NCBI GenBank assembly: GCA_964528605.1
Contig: CAZGSV010000038.1
Span: forward strand, 1 to 27,397
DNA: 27,397 nucleotides
Source: CAZGSV01 sp964528605
Lineage (GTDB): Bacteria > Armatimonadota > Zipacnadia > CAZGSV01
Direction of reading: 5' to 3'
Position numbers and translations under genes: made by a program. Positions 8,143-16,597 of this stretch are shown in pieces. The notes beneath the pieces are model-generated. The model did not search any database. It had not been told where the DNA came from and saw nothing but the letters and a program-made list of their open reading frames with translations. Position 1 is the first letter of the stretch, and every line of letters starts with the position of its first letter.

Positions 8143-9513
8143 ATGGCAACTACGACCGCAGCAAGAACCTACTGGGCGCATGTTGACCCGGATTCGGTTC
8201 CCAAGATAGTGGCCACGCCGCCCGGTCCCAAGTCGGTCGAGATCCACGGCCGCGCCAGCCAGATCATGAAGGGCTACTCCTCGCAGGTGCGCCTCTTCCC
8301 CGTGGTGTTCCAGTCGGGCTACGGAGTCACCCTCACCGACGTGGACGGCAACAGCTACATTGACTTCTCCAGCGGCATCTACGTCACCACCCTGGGCCAC
8401 TGCCATCCCAAGGTCGTCGAGGCGGTGCAGAAGGCGGCGGCGGAACTGATGAACTGCCACGACTTCACCACCCCCCTCAAGGCCGAGTTGCTCGAGAAGG
8501 TCGTCGAGATTCAACCCTGGGACCTGACCGGTATGCAGTTGTACGACTCCGGCACCACCGCCGTGGAGGCCGGCCTGCGCGTCTGCCGCGCCGCCACCGG
8601 CAACATGGAGTTCATCAGTTTCCATCGTGACTTCCACGGGAAGACCATGGGCGCCGTCGGCCTGGCGCGCCTCGACCCCAGCCAGGGCCTGCGCGCCCCC
8701 GGCTTCTTCCTCACCCCGAATCCCTACTGTTACCGCTGCGCCTTCAAACTCACCTACCCGCAATGCGGCCTCCACTGTGTGGACTACATCCGCGAAGTCA
8801 TCAAAGAGGAAACCTCCGGCCGCGTGGCCGCCATCGTGCTCGAGCCCATACAGGGCTGGGCAGGCTCCGTGGTGCCACCGGATGAGTTCATGCCGCGCCT
8901 GCGCGCTCTCTGCGACGAGTACGGGCTCCTGCTGTTCGCCGACGAGGTGCTCACCTGCATGGCGCGCACCGGCAAGATGTTCTGCATGGAGCACTGGAAC
9001 ACCCGCCCGGACGTCGTCACCCTCGGCAAGGGCTTCGGCAACGGCTTTCCGGTCACCGCCATGCTCGTCAGCGAGCGCCACAAAGACGCGGTCGAGAGAA
9101 TCTCCGCCTCCACCAGTTACGGCGGCAATCCCATGGCCTGCGCCGCCGCCCTCGCCTCCCTTGAGGTCATCGAAGAGGAGGAGCTCGTGCGCCGCTCCGC
9201 CGCCCTCGGCGATTTCATGCTCGCCAGGCTGCGCGAGATACAAAGCCGGCACGAAATCGTCGGCGATGTGCGCGGCAAAGGCTGCTTGCTCGCGATCGAG
9301 TTGGTAAAGGACCGTGCGACCAAGGAGCCGTTCACCGAGGCGGGCGCGCAGGTGTATCAGCGGGCGTTCCGCAAGGGCCTGGCCTGGGTTCCCGCAGGGC
9401 ACATCCTGCGGCTTTCCCCTCCCATCGTGATGGAGCAGGAGATTGCGGCCAAGGCGCTCGCAATCATCGAAGAGGCAATCGCCGAGACCGAGCGCGAACT
9501 CGGCTACGCCTAG
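8143..9513 (+). CDS. Class III PLP-dependent aminotransferase
   Basis: The 456-residue enzyme shows the class III (GABA/ornithine-type) fold in order. It has GVTLTDVDGNSYIDFSSGI (61-79), the phosphate-binding DSGTTAVEAGLR (135-146), FHGKTMG (164-170), EPIQGWAG (234-241), ADEVLT with Asp267 contacting the PLP nitrogen, and TLGKGFGNG with Lys296 as the Schiff-base lysine. A loop with Cys196, 199, 208 and 212 (PYCYRC...CGLHC) is also found in some relatives and may bind metal. It would move an amino group between an amino compound and a keto acid, or onto a ketose or aldehyde formed in the pathway. AAGGAG lies eight bases upstream of the ATG, which directly follows the previous stop. Confidence 0.9.
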   Translation: MATTTAARTYWAHVDPDSVPKIVATPPGPKSVEIHGRASQIMKGYSSQVRLFPVVFQSGYGVTLTDVDGNSYIDFSSGIYVTTLGHCHPKVVEAVQKAAAELMNCHDFTTPLKAELLEKVVEIQPWDLTGMQLYDSGTTAVEAGLRVCRAATGNMEFISFHRDFHGKTMGAVGLARLDPSQGLRAPGFFLTPNPYCYRCAFKLTYPQCGLHCVDYIREVIKEETSGRVAAIVLEPIQGWAGSVVPPDEFMPRLRALCDEYGLLLFADEVLTCMARTGKMFCMEHWNTRPDVVTLGKGFGNGFPVTAMLVSERHKDAVERISASTSYGGNPMACAAALASLEVIEEEELVRRSAALGDFMLARLREIQSRHEIVGDVRGKGCLLAIELVKDRATKEPFTEAGAQVYQRAFRKGLAWVPAGHILRLSPPIVMEQEIAAKALAIIEEAIAETERELGYA

Positions 9514-9532
9514 CACTCCGAGGAGGCACGCT

Positions 9533-10633
9533 GTGAACAGACTGAGAGTTGGCATCGTAGGCGCGGCCGGCAGAGGGGCCAGTTACTTCAGCCCCTTCAT
9601 CCACAACCCCCGCACCAGCCTGGTGGCCCTCTGCGACATCAACGAGCAGGGCGTGCGCGAGAAGGCGGCGGAGATCGGCGTCTCGCAGGTCTACACCGTC
9701 TACGAGCGGATGCTGGATGAGGCCAGCCTCGACGTAGTGGTTATCGGCACGCCCATGCAGTTCCACGCCCCCATGGCCATAGGGGCGTTGAAGCGCGACA
9801 TCAATGTGCTCTCCGAGGTCACCACCGCCGTCTCCATCGAAGAGGCCAAGGCTCTCGTCGCCGCCTGTAAGCGCAGCAAAGCCAAGTACATGATGGCCGA
9901 GAACTATTGCTACATCCGCTCCAACGTCCTCGTCCGCCACCTCGCTCACGCCGGCCTCTTTGGTGAACTGTACTTTGGCGAAGGGGAGTATATCCACGAG
10001 TTGAAGGGCCTGAACGAGGTCACCAAGTGGCGCCGCAAGTGGCAGACGGGCATCAACGGCAACACCTATCCCACTCATAGCCTCGGCCCCGTCTACCAAT
10101 GGATGCAGCAGCGCGTGGTCAGTGTCATGTGCGCCGGGTCCAGCCACCACTACCAGGACCCCAGAGGCGACTACTACGAGAACGAAGACACCACCACCAT
10201 GCTCTGCCGTATGGAGAAGGGCGGGCTGGTCGCCATTCGCCTCGACATGCTCTCCAATCGCCCCCACAATCTCACCTACTACTCGCTTCAGGGCACCCAC
10301 GGTTGCTATGAGGCGGCCCGCGGCCTCGGCGACCAGCCCAAGGTCTGGCTCGACTCCAAGTGCGAGAATGTGGAGTGGATTCCTCTCTCCAACCTGGAGG
10401 AGGAGTTCCTGCCCGAGGAGTGGCTGCACCCCTCAAGGGAGGCCCTCGAATCCGGCCACTGGGGCGGCGACTACATGCAGGTGCAGGACTTCGTGCGGGC
10501 GGTCATCGAGGGCGAGGAGCCACCCATCGGCATCCATGAGGCCCTGGACATGACCCTTCCCGGTCTGATCAGCCAGCAGTCCATCGTTCAGGGCTCCGTA
10601 TGGCTGCCCGTCCCCGATTCGAGGGAGTGGTAG
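9533..10633 (+). CDS. Gfo/Idh/MocA family oxidoreductase, EKP-less variant
   Basis: The 366-residue protein has an N-terminal Rossmann fold (VGIVGAAGRGASY, 6-18, then VALCDINEQG with the acidic end of strand 2) and the C-terminal Gfo/Idh alpha/beta domain, including YPTHSLGPVYQWM (179-191). The family's catalytic EKP motif reads SEVTTA (94-99), so the usual lysine is absent; some family branches have SEV here. It may be a dehydrogenase using other residues, or an epimerase or lyase-like relative. Start chosen: GTG at 9533, since AGGAGG lies at 9521-9526 and the Rossmann motif then begins at residue 6. A longer frame from 9443 would overlap the aminotransferase by 71 bases. Confidence 0.85.
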   Translation: MNRLRVGIVGAAGRGASYFSPFIHNPRTSLVALCDINEQGVREKAAEIGVSQVYTVYERMLDEASLDVVVIGTPMQFHAPMAIGALKRDINVLSEVTTAVSIEEAKALVAACKRSKAKYMMAENYCYIRSNVLVRHLAHAGLFGELYFGEGEYIHELKGLNEVTKWRRKWQTGINGNTYPTHSLGPVYQWMQQRVVSVMCAGSSHHYQDPRGDYYENEDTTTMLCRMEKGGLVAIRLDMLSNRPHNLTYYSLQGTHGCYEAARGLGDQPKVWLDSKCENVEWIPLSNLEEEFLPEEWLHPSREALESGHWGGDYMQVQDFVRAVIEGEEPPIGIHEALDMTLPGLISQQSIVQGSVWLPVPDSREW

Positions 10634-10638
10634 CGCCG

Positions 10639-12078
10639 ATGTTCCAGGCCCAGGTTGCGCGCGGCGATAGCCTTGCATCCAAGCCTAAGGTCGGCCTCCT
10701 CGGCCTCTACCTCGACCTATATGACAGGGCCGTCCCCGACATCCGGCCCCGCATAGACGGCTTCTACGCCACCATCGCCGGCGAGTTGGCGGAGCACGGC
10801 CTGGAGGTCGTCACCGCGCCCGTGTGCCGCCTCGCGCCTGAGTTCGAGGCCGCGGTCAAGTCATTCGAGAGGGCCGGTGCCGAGGCGATCATCACCCTCC
10901 ACTTGGCCTATTCGCCCTCGCTCGAATCGTGTGACGGGCTCGCGCACACCAAACTGCCCCTGATCGTCCTTGACACCTCCCCGGCGCTCGAGTACGGCCC
11001 CGAGCAAGACCCCGCCGAGTTGATGTTCAACCACGGCATCCACGGCGTGCAGGACTTGTGCAATCTGCTCCTGCGCAAGGGCAAAGCCTTCCAGATCGAA
11101 GCGGGGCACTGGCGCCACTCCGACGTGCTGGACCGCGTCGCGGCCTGGGCTCGCGCCGCGCGACTCGCAGCCAGGATGCAGCGCGCAAGGGTAGGGCGCA
11201 TCGGCAAGCCCTTCGTCGGCATGGGCGACTTCGCCGTGCCGGATGCGGTGCTGAGGGAGACAATCGGCATTGAGACCGTGACTGCCGACGCCTCCGACCT
11301 CCACGGACGCGTTCCTGCCCCGGATGATGAGGAAGTAGAAGCCGAAGTGGCTGAAGACGCGGCCAGATTCGAACTGTCCGAGGTCACGCCCGCCGCGCAC
11401 CGGCGTGCAGTTCGCGCCGGCCTCGCTGTCCGCCATTGGCTCCGCCACCACGACCTCTCCGCCTTCACCTTCAACTTCCTCTCCATTGATCGGGCCTGCG
11501 GCCTTCCTACCGTGCCTTTCCTTGAGGCGAGCAAGGCGATGGCCGCCGGCATGGGCTATGCGGGAGAGGGCGACGTTCTGACCGCCGCCCTCGTCGGTGC
11601 GCTGGCCTCCGTTCATCCGCAGACAACCTTCACCGAGATGTTCTGCCCCGACTGGGCCGGCGAGCGCATCTTCGTCAGCCACATGGGTGAGATGAACGTT
11701 GACCTGTGCGCCGCACAGCCTCGCTTGCGCGAAATGCCCTTCCCCTGGACCGATGCCGAGAACCCCGTCTTCGCCGTGGGCAGGTTCCGGGAGGGTAGGG
11801 CGGTGTTGGTGAATCTCGCGCCTGTTTCCGAAGGCGCCTACACGCTGATAGTCGCTCCTTGCGCCGTGCTGGAGGTGGAGGGCGAGGACAGACACGCCGA
11901 CCTGATTCACGGATGGTTCCGCCCCGAGATGCCGGTCGCCGACTTCCTCGCCGCCTTCAGCCGCGCCGGCGGTACGCACCACTCAGCGCTCGTCTACGGC
12001 GACCTCGCCTCGGAGGTAGCCAAGTTCGGCCGCCTCATGGGGTGGAACGTCGTTGTTCTCGGAGGGGCCGGGGCATAG
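10639..12078 (+). CDS. L-fucose/L-arabinose isomerase-like protein
   Basis: The 479-residue protein resembles the FucI/AraA superfamily. Evidence is the N-terminal KVGLLGLYLDLYD...IRPRI segment, an alternating alpha/beta N-domain with AEAIITLHLAYSPSLES (about 76-92), the HGIHGVQDLCNLLLRKGK motif (close to the HGVQD stretch of AraA), a central segment around RVGRIGKPFVGMGDF (where FucI/AraA have a conserved glycine-rich turn), and FLEASKAMAAGMGYAGEGDVLTA (close to AraA's GYAGEGD metal-site motif). Members interconvert aldoses and ketoses using a divalent metal. Position directly before the FGGY kinase fits an aldose-to-ketose step. Start at ATG 10639 is favoured by GAGGGAG at 10621-10627; an upstream in-frame start would overlap the preceding gene. 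Confidence 0.78.
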   Translation: MFQAQVARGDSLASKPKVGLLGLYLDLYDRAVPDIRPRIDGFYATIAGELAEHGLEVVTAPVCRLAPEFEAAVKSFERAGAEAIITLHLAYSPSLESCDGLAHTKLPLIVLDTSPALEYGPEQDPAELMFNHGIHGVQDLCNLLLRKGKAFQIEAGHWRHSDVLDRVAAWARAARLAARMQRARVGRIGKPFVGMGDFAVPDAVLRETIGIETVTADASDLHGRVPAPDDEEVEAEVAEDAARFELSEVTPAAHRRAVRAGLAVRHWLRHHDLSAFTFNFLSIDRACGLPTVPFLEASKAMAAGMGYAGEGDVLTAALVGALASVHPQTTFTEMFCPDWAGERIFVSHMGEMNVDLCAAQPRLREMPFPWTDAENPVFAVGRFREGRAVLVNLAPVSEGAYTLIVAPCAVLEVEGEDRHADLIHGWFRPEMPVADFLAAFSRAGGTHHSALVYGDLASEVAKFGRLMGWNVVVLGGAGA

Positions 12079-12081
12079 GCA

Positions 12082-13548
12082 ATGGCCTCCGTCTATCTCG
12101 GCGTTGACATCGGGACCACCTCGGCCAAGTGCCTCGCCGTCCGCGACGACGGCGAGGTTCTCGCGCTCGCGCAGCATGCCTATGGCCTATCCCACCCTCA
12201 CCAAGACTGGGCCGAGCAAGACCCGGAGGACTACTGGCGCGGCCTGGCGGATGTGGTAGGCCAGTGCGTCAATGATTGTGGCGCCAAGGGCCACGCCAAG
12301 GAAGACATCGCTGCCCTGGCCCTCAGCACCCAAGGCGACACCCTCATCGCAACGGACCAGGAAGGCCTGCCCCTCGCGCCGGCGCTGAGTTGGATGGACA
12401 AGCGTGCCGAGGCCGAATGCCACGAACTCATCTGCGAAACCGGCAAGTCCTTCTGGTACAAGGAAACAGGCATCGGCCTCACCGCGCTCAGTTCCGCCGC
12501 CAAGATTCGCTGGCTCGCCCGCAACGCGCCCCAAGTCTTCAGTCGTATTGCGCGCTTCTCCTGGGTGCCCGACTTCCTGGCCAACCGCCTCTGCGGCACG
12601 TTCGTCGCCGACGTCCCCTCCGCCTCTTGGACTCCGCTCTTTTCGCCACACGCGAGAGACTGGTCCGAGCCCGTGCTGTCGCTCCTGCAAGTGTCGCGAG
12701 AGATGGTGCCCGTCGCGGTCGAATCCGGCACTGTGATCGCCGACCTACGCCCCGACCCCGCCAACGAGTTGGGCCTCGCGCCCAGCACCAGGTTGGTGGC
12801 CGGAGCCTTCGATCAGGCGGCCGCCGCGCACGGCGCCGGCGCCGTCGGCTGCAGAAGCGTCCTGTCTTGCGGCACGGCCTGGGTCCTCTACGCGGTGTCT
12901 CACGTCCCCGTGGTTGACGAGTTGGAGCAGATTGCCGTGTGCTGCCATACCGCACCGAACGAATGGGGAATGGTGCTCCCGTTCACCGGCGGCTCCGCCT
13001 ACGATTGGCTCCGCGACACCTTCCATCGCGGCGCGCGCCGGCCCGAGGGACAGAGACAACCGCTGGTCTTTGTTCCGCACCTCTACGGCGGCCTCTCCCC
13101 CGATTGGCGCGGCGAGTCCAAAGGCAGCATTCTCGGCCTCACTATGTCCCACAGCTACGAGGACGTCGAACTCGCGCTCATGCGCGGCCTCGGCTTCGAG
13201 GCCAGGCGCAACGTGGAGGCGGCGGAGCGGCTCTGCGGGCGCATCCCGGCCCTGCGTATGGTCGGCGGAGCCGGCAAGAGCGCAACCTGGCCGCAGATCA
13301 TCGCCGACGCCCTCGGCCGCCCTGTCGAAGTCTCCGGCCTCCTTGAGTCGGCCGCCTATGGCGCCGCCAAACTCGCCGCCGGCGCGGCATCCGCGCAGTG
13401 GGAGGGCTCGCAGCAGGGCCGGCACTTCGCGCCTGATCCGGACGCGGCCGCGGACATGCAGGCCCAATACGCCCGCTACCTGCGCTGCTACCAGGCGCTG
13501 CTGCCCCTCTATGAAGAAGAAGCGCAGACAAGGAGTCAAAGCGACTGA
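12082..13548 (+). CDS. FGGY-family carbohydrate kinase (xylulokinase/fuculokinase-like)
   Basis: The 488-residue ATP-dependent sugar kinase has the actin-like fold signatures. They are YLGVDIGTTSAKCLAV (phosphate-1 loop, 5-20), QDWAEQDPEDYW (41-52), STQGDTL and SWMDKRAEAE (82-113), VAGAFDQAAAAHGAG with the catalytic base Asp244, the SCGTAW phosphate-2 segment (262-267), TGGSAYDWL (302-310) and the adenosine-binding VGGAGKS (394-400). It is closest in look to xylulo/fuculo-kinases and would phosphorylate the ketose made by the preceding isomerase. The ATG is three bases after the isomerase stop; GGAGG at 12061-12065 is somewhat distant (16 bases). Which hydroxyl and which sugar cannot be told from sequence. 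Confidence 0.88.
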   Translation: MASVYLGVDIGTTSAKCLAVRDDGEVLALAQHAYGLSHPHQDWAEQDPEDYWRGLADVVGQCVNDCGAKGHAKEDIAALALSTQGDTLIATDQEGLPLAPALSWMDKRAEAECHELICETGKSFWYKETGIGLTALSSAAKIRWLARNAPQVFSRIARFSWVPDFLANRLCGTFVADVPSASWTPLFSPHARDWSEPVLSLLQVSREMVPVAVESGTVIADLRPDPANELGLAPSTRLVAGAFDQAAAAHGAGAVGCRSVLSCGTAWVLYAVSHVPVVDELEQIAVCCHTAPNEWGMVLPFTGGSAYDWLRDTFHRGARRPEGQRQPLVFVPHLYGGLSPDWRGESKGSILGLTMSHSYEDVELALMRGLGFEARRNVEAAERLCGRIPALRMVGGAGKSATWPQIIADALGRPVEVSGLLESAAYGAAKLAAGAASAQWEGSQQGRHFAPDPDAAADMQAQYARYLRCYQALLPLYEEEAQTRSQSD

Positions 13549-13549
13549 G

Positions 13550-14692
13550 ATGAGAACGCTCGGAGTCGGCATGGTCGGCTATGGCTTCATGGGCAAGATG
13601 CATACCTACGCCTACAAGTCGCTGCCTCTCATCTACGAGCCCCCCCCGGCGCGTATCCGCCTCGTGGGCGTGGCCACCCGCACCGAACACTCCGGCGACC
13701 TCGCGCTCGAGCAAGGCGGCTACGAGTTCGCCACCCGTGATTACCGCGACCTGCTCGCTCGCGATGATGTTGACCTCATCAACTGCTGCACGCCCAACAA
13801 CCTGCACTGCGGCGTGGTGGTGGACGCCATTCGCGCGGGCAAGCACGTCTACGTGGACAAGCCTCTCGCCTGGAATCTCGAGCAGGCCGAGGAGATCGTA
13901 CGCGCCGAGGCGGAGGCCGAAGCCGCAGGCAGCCATCGCACCTGCCAGATGACCTTCAACTACAGGTTCATCCCTGCCCTCATGCGCGCCCAGGAACTCA
14001 TCGAGGAAGGTAGGCTCGGCCGCGTCTATACTTTCGCCATGCGCTACCTGCACAACACCAACGCCGACCCCAAGCGCGTCCTCAACTGGAAGTCGGACAA
14101 GGCCGCAGCCGGCGGCGGCGTGCTCGTGGACCTCGGCTCCCACATCATTGACCTCACCCGCTACCTCCTCGGCGACTTCAAGCGCGTCTGCGCCCATCCC
14201 TTCACCGCCGTCACTCAACGCCCCGACGGCAAGGGCGGCACGCGCACTGTGGACACCGACGACGCCTGCATCATCATGGCCGAACTCCAGAACGGCGCCG
14301 TCGGCACGCTCGAGGCCTCCAAACTCGCCACCGGCGCCAACGACGAGATGGTGGTGGACATCCGCGGTGCCCAGGGCGCTTTGCTCTTCAACTTGATGGA
14401 GCCCAACTGGCTCAAGTTCTACGACAACGCCGTTCCGGAAGCCCCTCTGGGTGGCGAGAAAGGCTTCACCTACATCGAGGCCGTGCAGCGCTACCCCAAG
14501 CCGGCCGTGCTGCCCGGCCCTAAGAACACCGTGGGCTGGATGCGATTCCACATCGCCAGCATGTATGACTTCGTCCGCCGCGTCGTCGCCGGCGAGCCCG
14601 GCTGCCCTTCGCTCGCCGATGGATTGGCGGTCCAGCGAGTGATGGAGACCTGCTATCGGTCGCCTGACGTCTGGGCGAACGTCACCGACTGA
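13550..14692 (+). CDS. Gfo/Idh/MocA family oxidoreductase, canonical
   Basis: The 380-residue NAD(P)-dependent dehydrogenase has the Rossmann motif VGMVGYGFMGKMH (6-18), VYVDKPLA with catalytic Lys104 in the EKP-equivalent position, and the substrate-domain motif GGGVLVDLGSHIIDLTRYLLG, which carries the Asp and His typical of active-site residues in this family. Unlike the upstream paralog it keeps the full catalytic set. It likely oxidises a sugar or inositol-like hydroxyl in the pathway. The start at ATG 13550 is one base after the kinase stop and has AGGAG at 13531-13535. A much longer open frame upstream (from 12914) is only a shadow of the kinase gene. Confidence 0.88.
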   Translation: MRTLGVGMVGYGFMGKMHTYAYKSLPLIYEPPPARIRLVGVATRTEHSGDLALEQGGYEFATRDYRDLLARDDVDLINCCTPNNLHCGVVVDAIRAGKHVYVDKPLAWNLEQAEEIVRAEAEAEAAGSHRTCQMTFNYRFIPALMRAQELIEEGRLGRVYTFAMRYLHNTNADPKRVLNWKSDKAAAGGGVLVDLGSHIIDLTRYLLGDFKRVCAHPFTAVTQRPDGKGGTRTVDTDDACIIMAELQNGAVGTLEASKLATGANDEMVVDIRGAQGALLFNLMEPNWLKFYDNAVPEAPLGGEKGFTYIEAVQRYPKPAVLPGPKNTVGWMRFHIASMYDFVRRVVAGEPGCPSLADGLAVQRVMETCYRSPDVWANVTD

Positions 14693-14718
14693 CAAAGCGT
14701 CGAGTGAGGTGTGCGACA

Positions 14719-15534
14719 GTGACGGGAAAGGGAATCAGGCTCGGTCGTCTGTTCTCGAACGGTGAGAACGCGGTCGTGATTGCCGTGGACCACGGCGAGT
14801 TCGACGGCCCTCTTCCAGGGATGGTCGACCTCCCGGAAGCGGTGAAGAAGATTGACCCCGGGGTCTCCGCCGTGCTGCTCTCCCCAGGCATGCTGCCGCA
14901 TTGCGGCCACGCCTTCAACTACAAAGGCGCCCCCCTGGCCATCGTCCGCCTCAACTGGGGCACCGTCTACTGCTTCCACTGGAACTACAACCAGGGCGAG
15001 ACCGTCCCCGCTTTGAGCGCCGAGGACGCCGTGGCCGTCGGCGCCGACCTCGTGCTCGTCTCGCTAACGCTCAACACCGGCAGCGAGGCCCGCGACGCCG
15101 CCAATGTCGAAGTCTTCTGCGCGCTCGCCGCCGAGGCCAGGCGCCTCGGCATCCCCGTGGTGGGTGAGTACTTCCCGGCCAACTCCGACAAACTTTCCCC
15201 GGAGCAAATGCACGACCAAGTCTTCACGGGTTGCCGCATCGTTGCCGAACTCGGCGCCGACCTCATCAAGACTTTCTGCACCCACAGGTTCAAGGAGGTG
15301 ACCGAGTCCTGTCCCGTGCCCATCCTCGGCCTTGGCGCCGAGAAGACCCCAACGCAACTGCAAGCCCTCCAACTCGCGGAGCACATCGTGCAAGGCGGGG
15401 GTAGGGGAGTGGTCTTCGGCCGTAACGCCATGCAGGTGTCCGACCCCGCTGCTTTCCAGCGCGCCCTCTGCGATGTTGTGAAGAAGGGCACTCCCCCGGC
15501 CGAAGCGGCGCAGCGGCACGGACTGAAGGACTAG
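14719..15534 (+). CDS. DeoC/FbaB/LacD-type class I aldolase
   Basis: The 271-residue TIM-barrel protein has the marks of the DhnA-type aldolases. They are VDHGEF near the N-terminus (23-28), the Schiff-base lysine in GADLIKTF (Lys184), the strand PVPILGLGAEK (199-209), and the phosphate-binding GGGRGVVFGRNAMQ (226-239). Relatives cleave or make ketose phosphates, giving dihydroxyacetone phosphate plus an aldehyde. It sits after the isomerase and kinase and so completes an isomerase-kinase-aldolase set. I prefer the GTG at 14719 because GAGGT lies eight bases upstream; a GTG at 14704 is in frame but lacks a ribosome site. Confidence 0.82.
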   Translation: MTGKGIRLGRLFSNGENAVVIAVDHGEFDGPLPGMVDLPEAVKKIDPGVSAVLLSPGMLPHCGHAFNYKGAPLAIVRLNWGTVYCFHWNYNQGETVPALSAEDAVAVGADLVLVSLTLNTGSEARDAANVEVFCALAAEARRLGIPVVGEYFPANSDKLSPEQMHDQVFTGCRIVAELGADLIKTFCTHRFKEVTESCPVPILGLGAEKTPTQLQALQLAEHIVQGGGRGVVFGRNAMQVSDPAAFQRALCDVVKKGTPPAEAAQRHGLKD

Positions 15535-15585
15535 CGGCCTGCGCCGGATTCTGCACTCGCGGGCGCTGGCGGCCGCAATCCGCAT

Positions 15586-16545
15586 ATGAACGCGAAAGAG
15601 GTAGTTCGGCGAGCAATCGAACGCGACCACCCGCCGCGCGTGCCCATCAACTACTGCAACCGGGACTTCGAGTGCTCGGACACGCTGGCCACGAGTTTCG
15701 CCCCGGCGCAGGGCTTCGTGCCCACCGAGCCGGGCATGACCGAGTGGGGCTACGCCTGGAGGAGCCTCAACGACACCATGGGCCAGCCCCGGAACCATCC
15801 CCTGTCCGACCCCGCCGCAATCGCGCACTACGTTCCGCCCGACCCCGCCGCGGCGGGCCGCTTCGACCACGTTCCCGCCTGGGTCGCCCAGCACAGCGAC
15901 AAGTTCCTCAAGTTCAGCGTCGGCATCAGCGGCTTCAATCAGGCGACGTTCCTGCGAGGCTTCGAGGACTTCCTCACGGACCTACACACCGCCCCCGAGC
16001 GGGCCGAGAGCGTGCTGGACATCGTGTTCGACTTCGAGAACGCCATCATTGACCACGCGCTCGAGTTCCCTTTCGACGCCGTGGCCTTCGGCGACGACTG
16101 GGGCACCCAGCAGGCGCTCATCATCTCCCCCGACCTCTGGCGCCAGGTCTTCCGCCCGCGCTACGCGGATCAGTTCGCGCGCATCCGCCGCGCCGGCAAG
16201 AAGGTCTGGTTCCACACCTGCGGGTACGTCTACGACATCATTGGCGACCTGATTGGTATCGGCGTGGACGTGCTCGAGTTGCTCCAGCCCGACCTCCTGG
16301 GCGTGGAGCGCCTCGCGGGCGACTTCGGCGGCCTCGTCTGCTGCTGCTGTTCCATTGACCACCAGCGCCGAGCCGCATCCGGAACGCGCGCGGAGATCTT
16401 CGCCTACGCCCGCTTCCTCAAGGACACCTTGGGCGCCTTCAACGGCGGCTTCATCGCCTACATCGAGGACTACGCCTCCCTCGGCATGAGCGAGCAGAAC
16501 TACCAATGGATTCGCGAGGCCTTCCACCGCCTCAACGAGAGTTGA
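15586..16545 (+). CDS. URO-D-like protein, short form
   Basis: The 319-residue URO-D superfamily member is shorter than the roughly 340-380 residues usual for the family. Visible motifs are an N-terminal helix leading to PPRVPINYCNRD, the GDDWGTQ barrel segment (169-175), VWFHTCGY with His210 and Cys212 as the HxC pair, and an unusual run of four Cys at 252-255. The C-terminus (GGFIAYIEDYASLGMSEQN) lacks the late Cys of corrinoid methyltransferases. It is paired with another URO-D-like gene 52 bases downstream. No clear Shine-Dalgarno precedes the ATG at 15586. Function unknown; binding or demethylating a pathway substrate is possible. Confidence 0.75.
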   Translation: MNAKEVVRRAIERDHPPRVPINYCNRDFECSDTLATSFAPAQGFVPTEPGMTEWGYAWRSLNDTMGQPRNHPLSDPAAIAHYVPPDPAAAGRFDHVPAWVAQHSDKFLKFSVGISGFNQATFLRGFEDFLTDLHTAPERAESVLDIVFDFENAIIDHALEFPFDAVAFGDDWGTQQALIISPDLWRQVFRPRYADQFARIRRAGKKVWFHTCGYVYDIIGDLIGIGVDVLELLQPDLLGVERLAGDFGGLVCCCCSIDHQRRAASGTRAEIFAYARFLKDTLGAFNGGFIAYIEDYASLGMSEQNYQWIREAFHRLNES

Positions 16546-16597
16546 CGCGCGTGCCACGCCGGTTGCTCGGCCTTCAGCGGCTGCGCGAGGGTCGCCG

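Noticed and set aside
7168..9555. Long open frame on the minus strand (795 codons) opposite the URO-D and aminotransferase genes
   Set aside because: It mirrors the codon bias of two clear plus-strand genes, spans their boundary and shows no domain motif; a typical high-GC shadow.
14704..14718. Upstream GTG start for the aldolase
   Set aside because: No ribosome site before it, while GTG 14719 has one at the right spacing.
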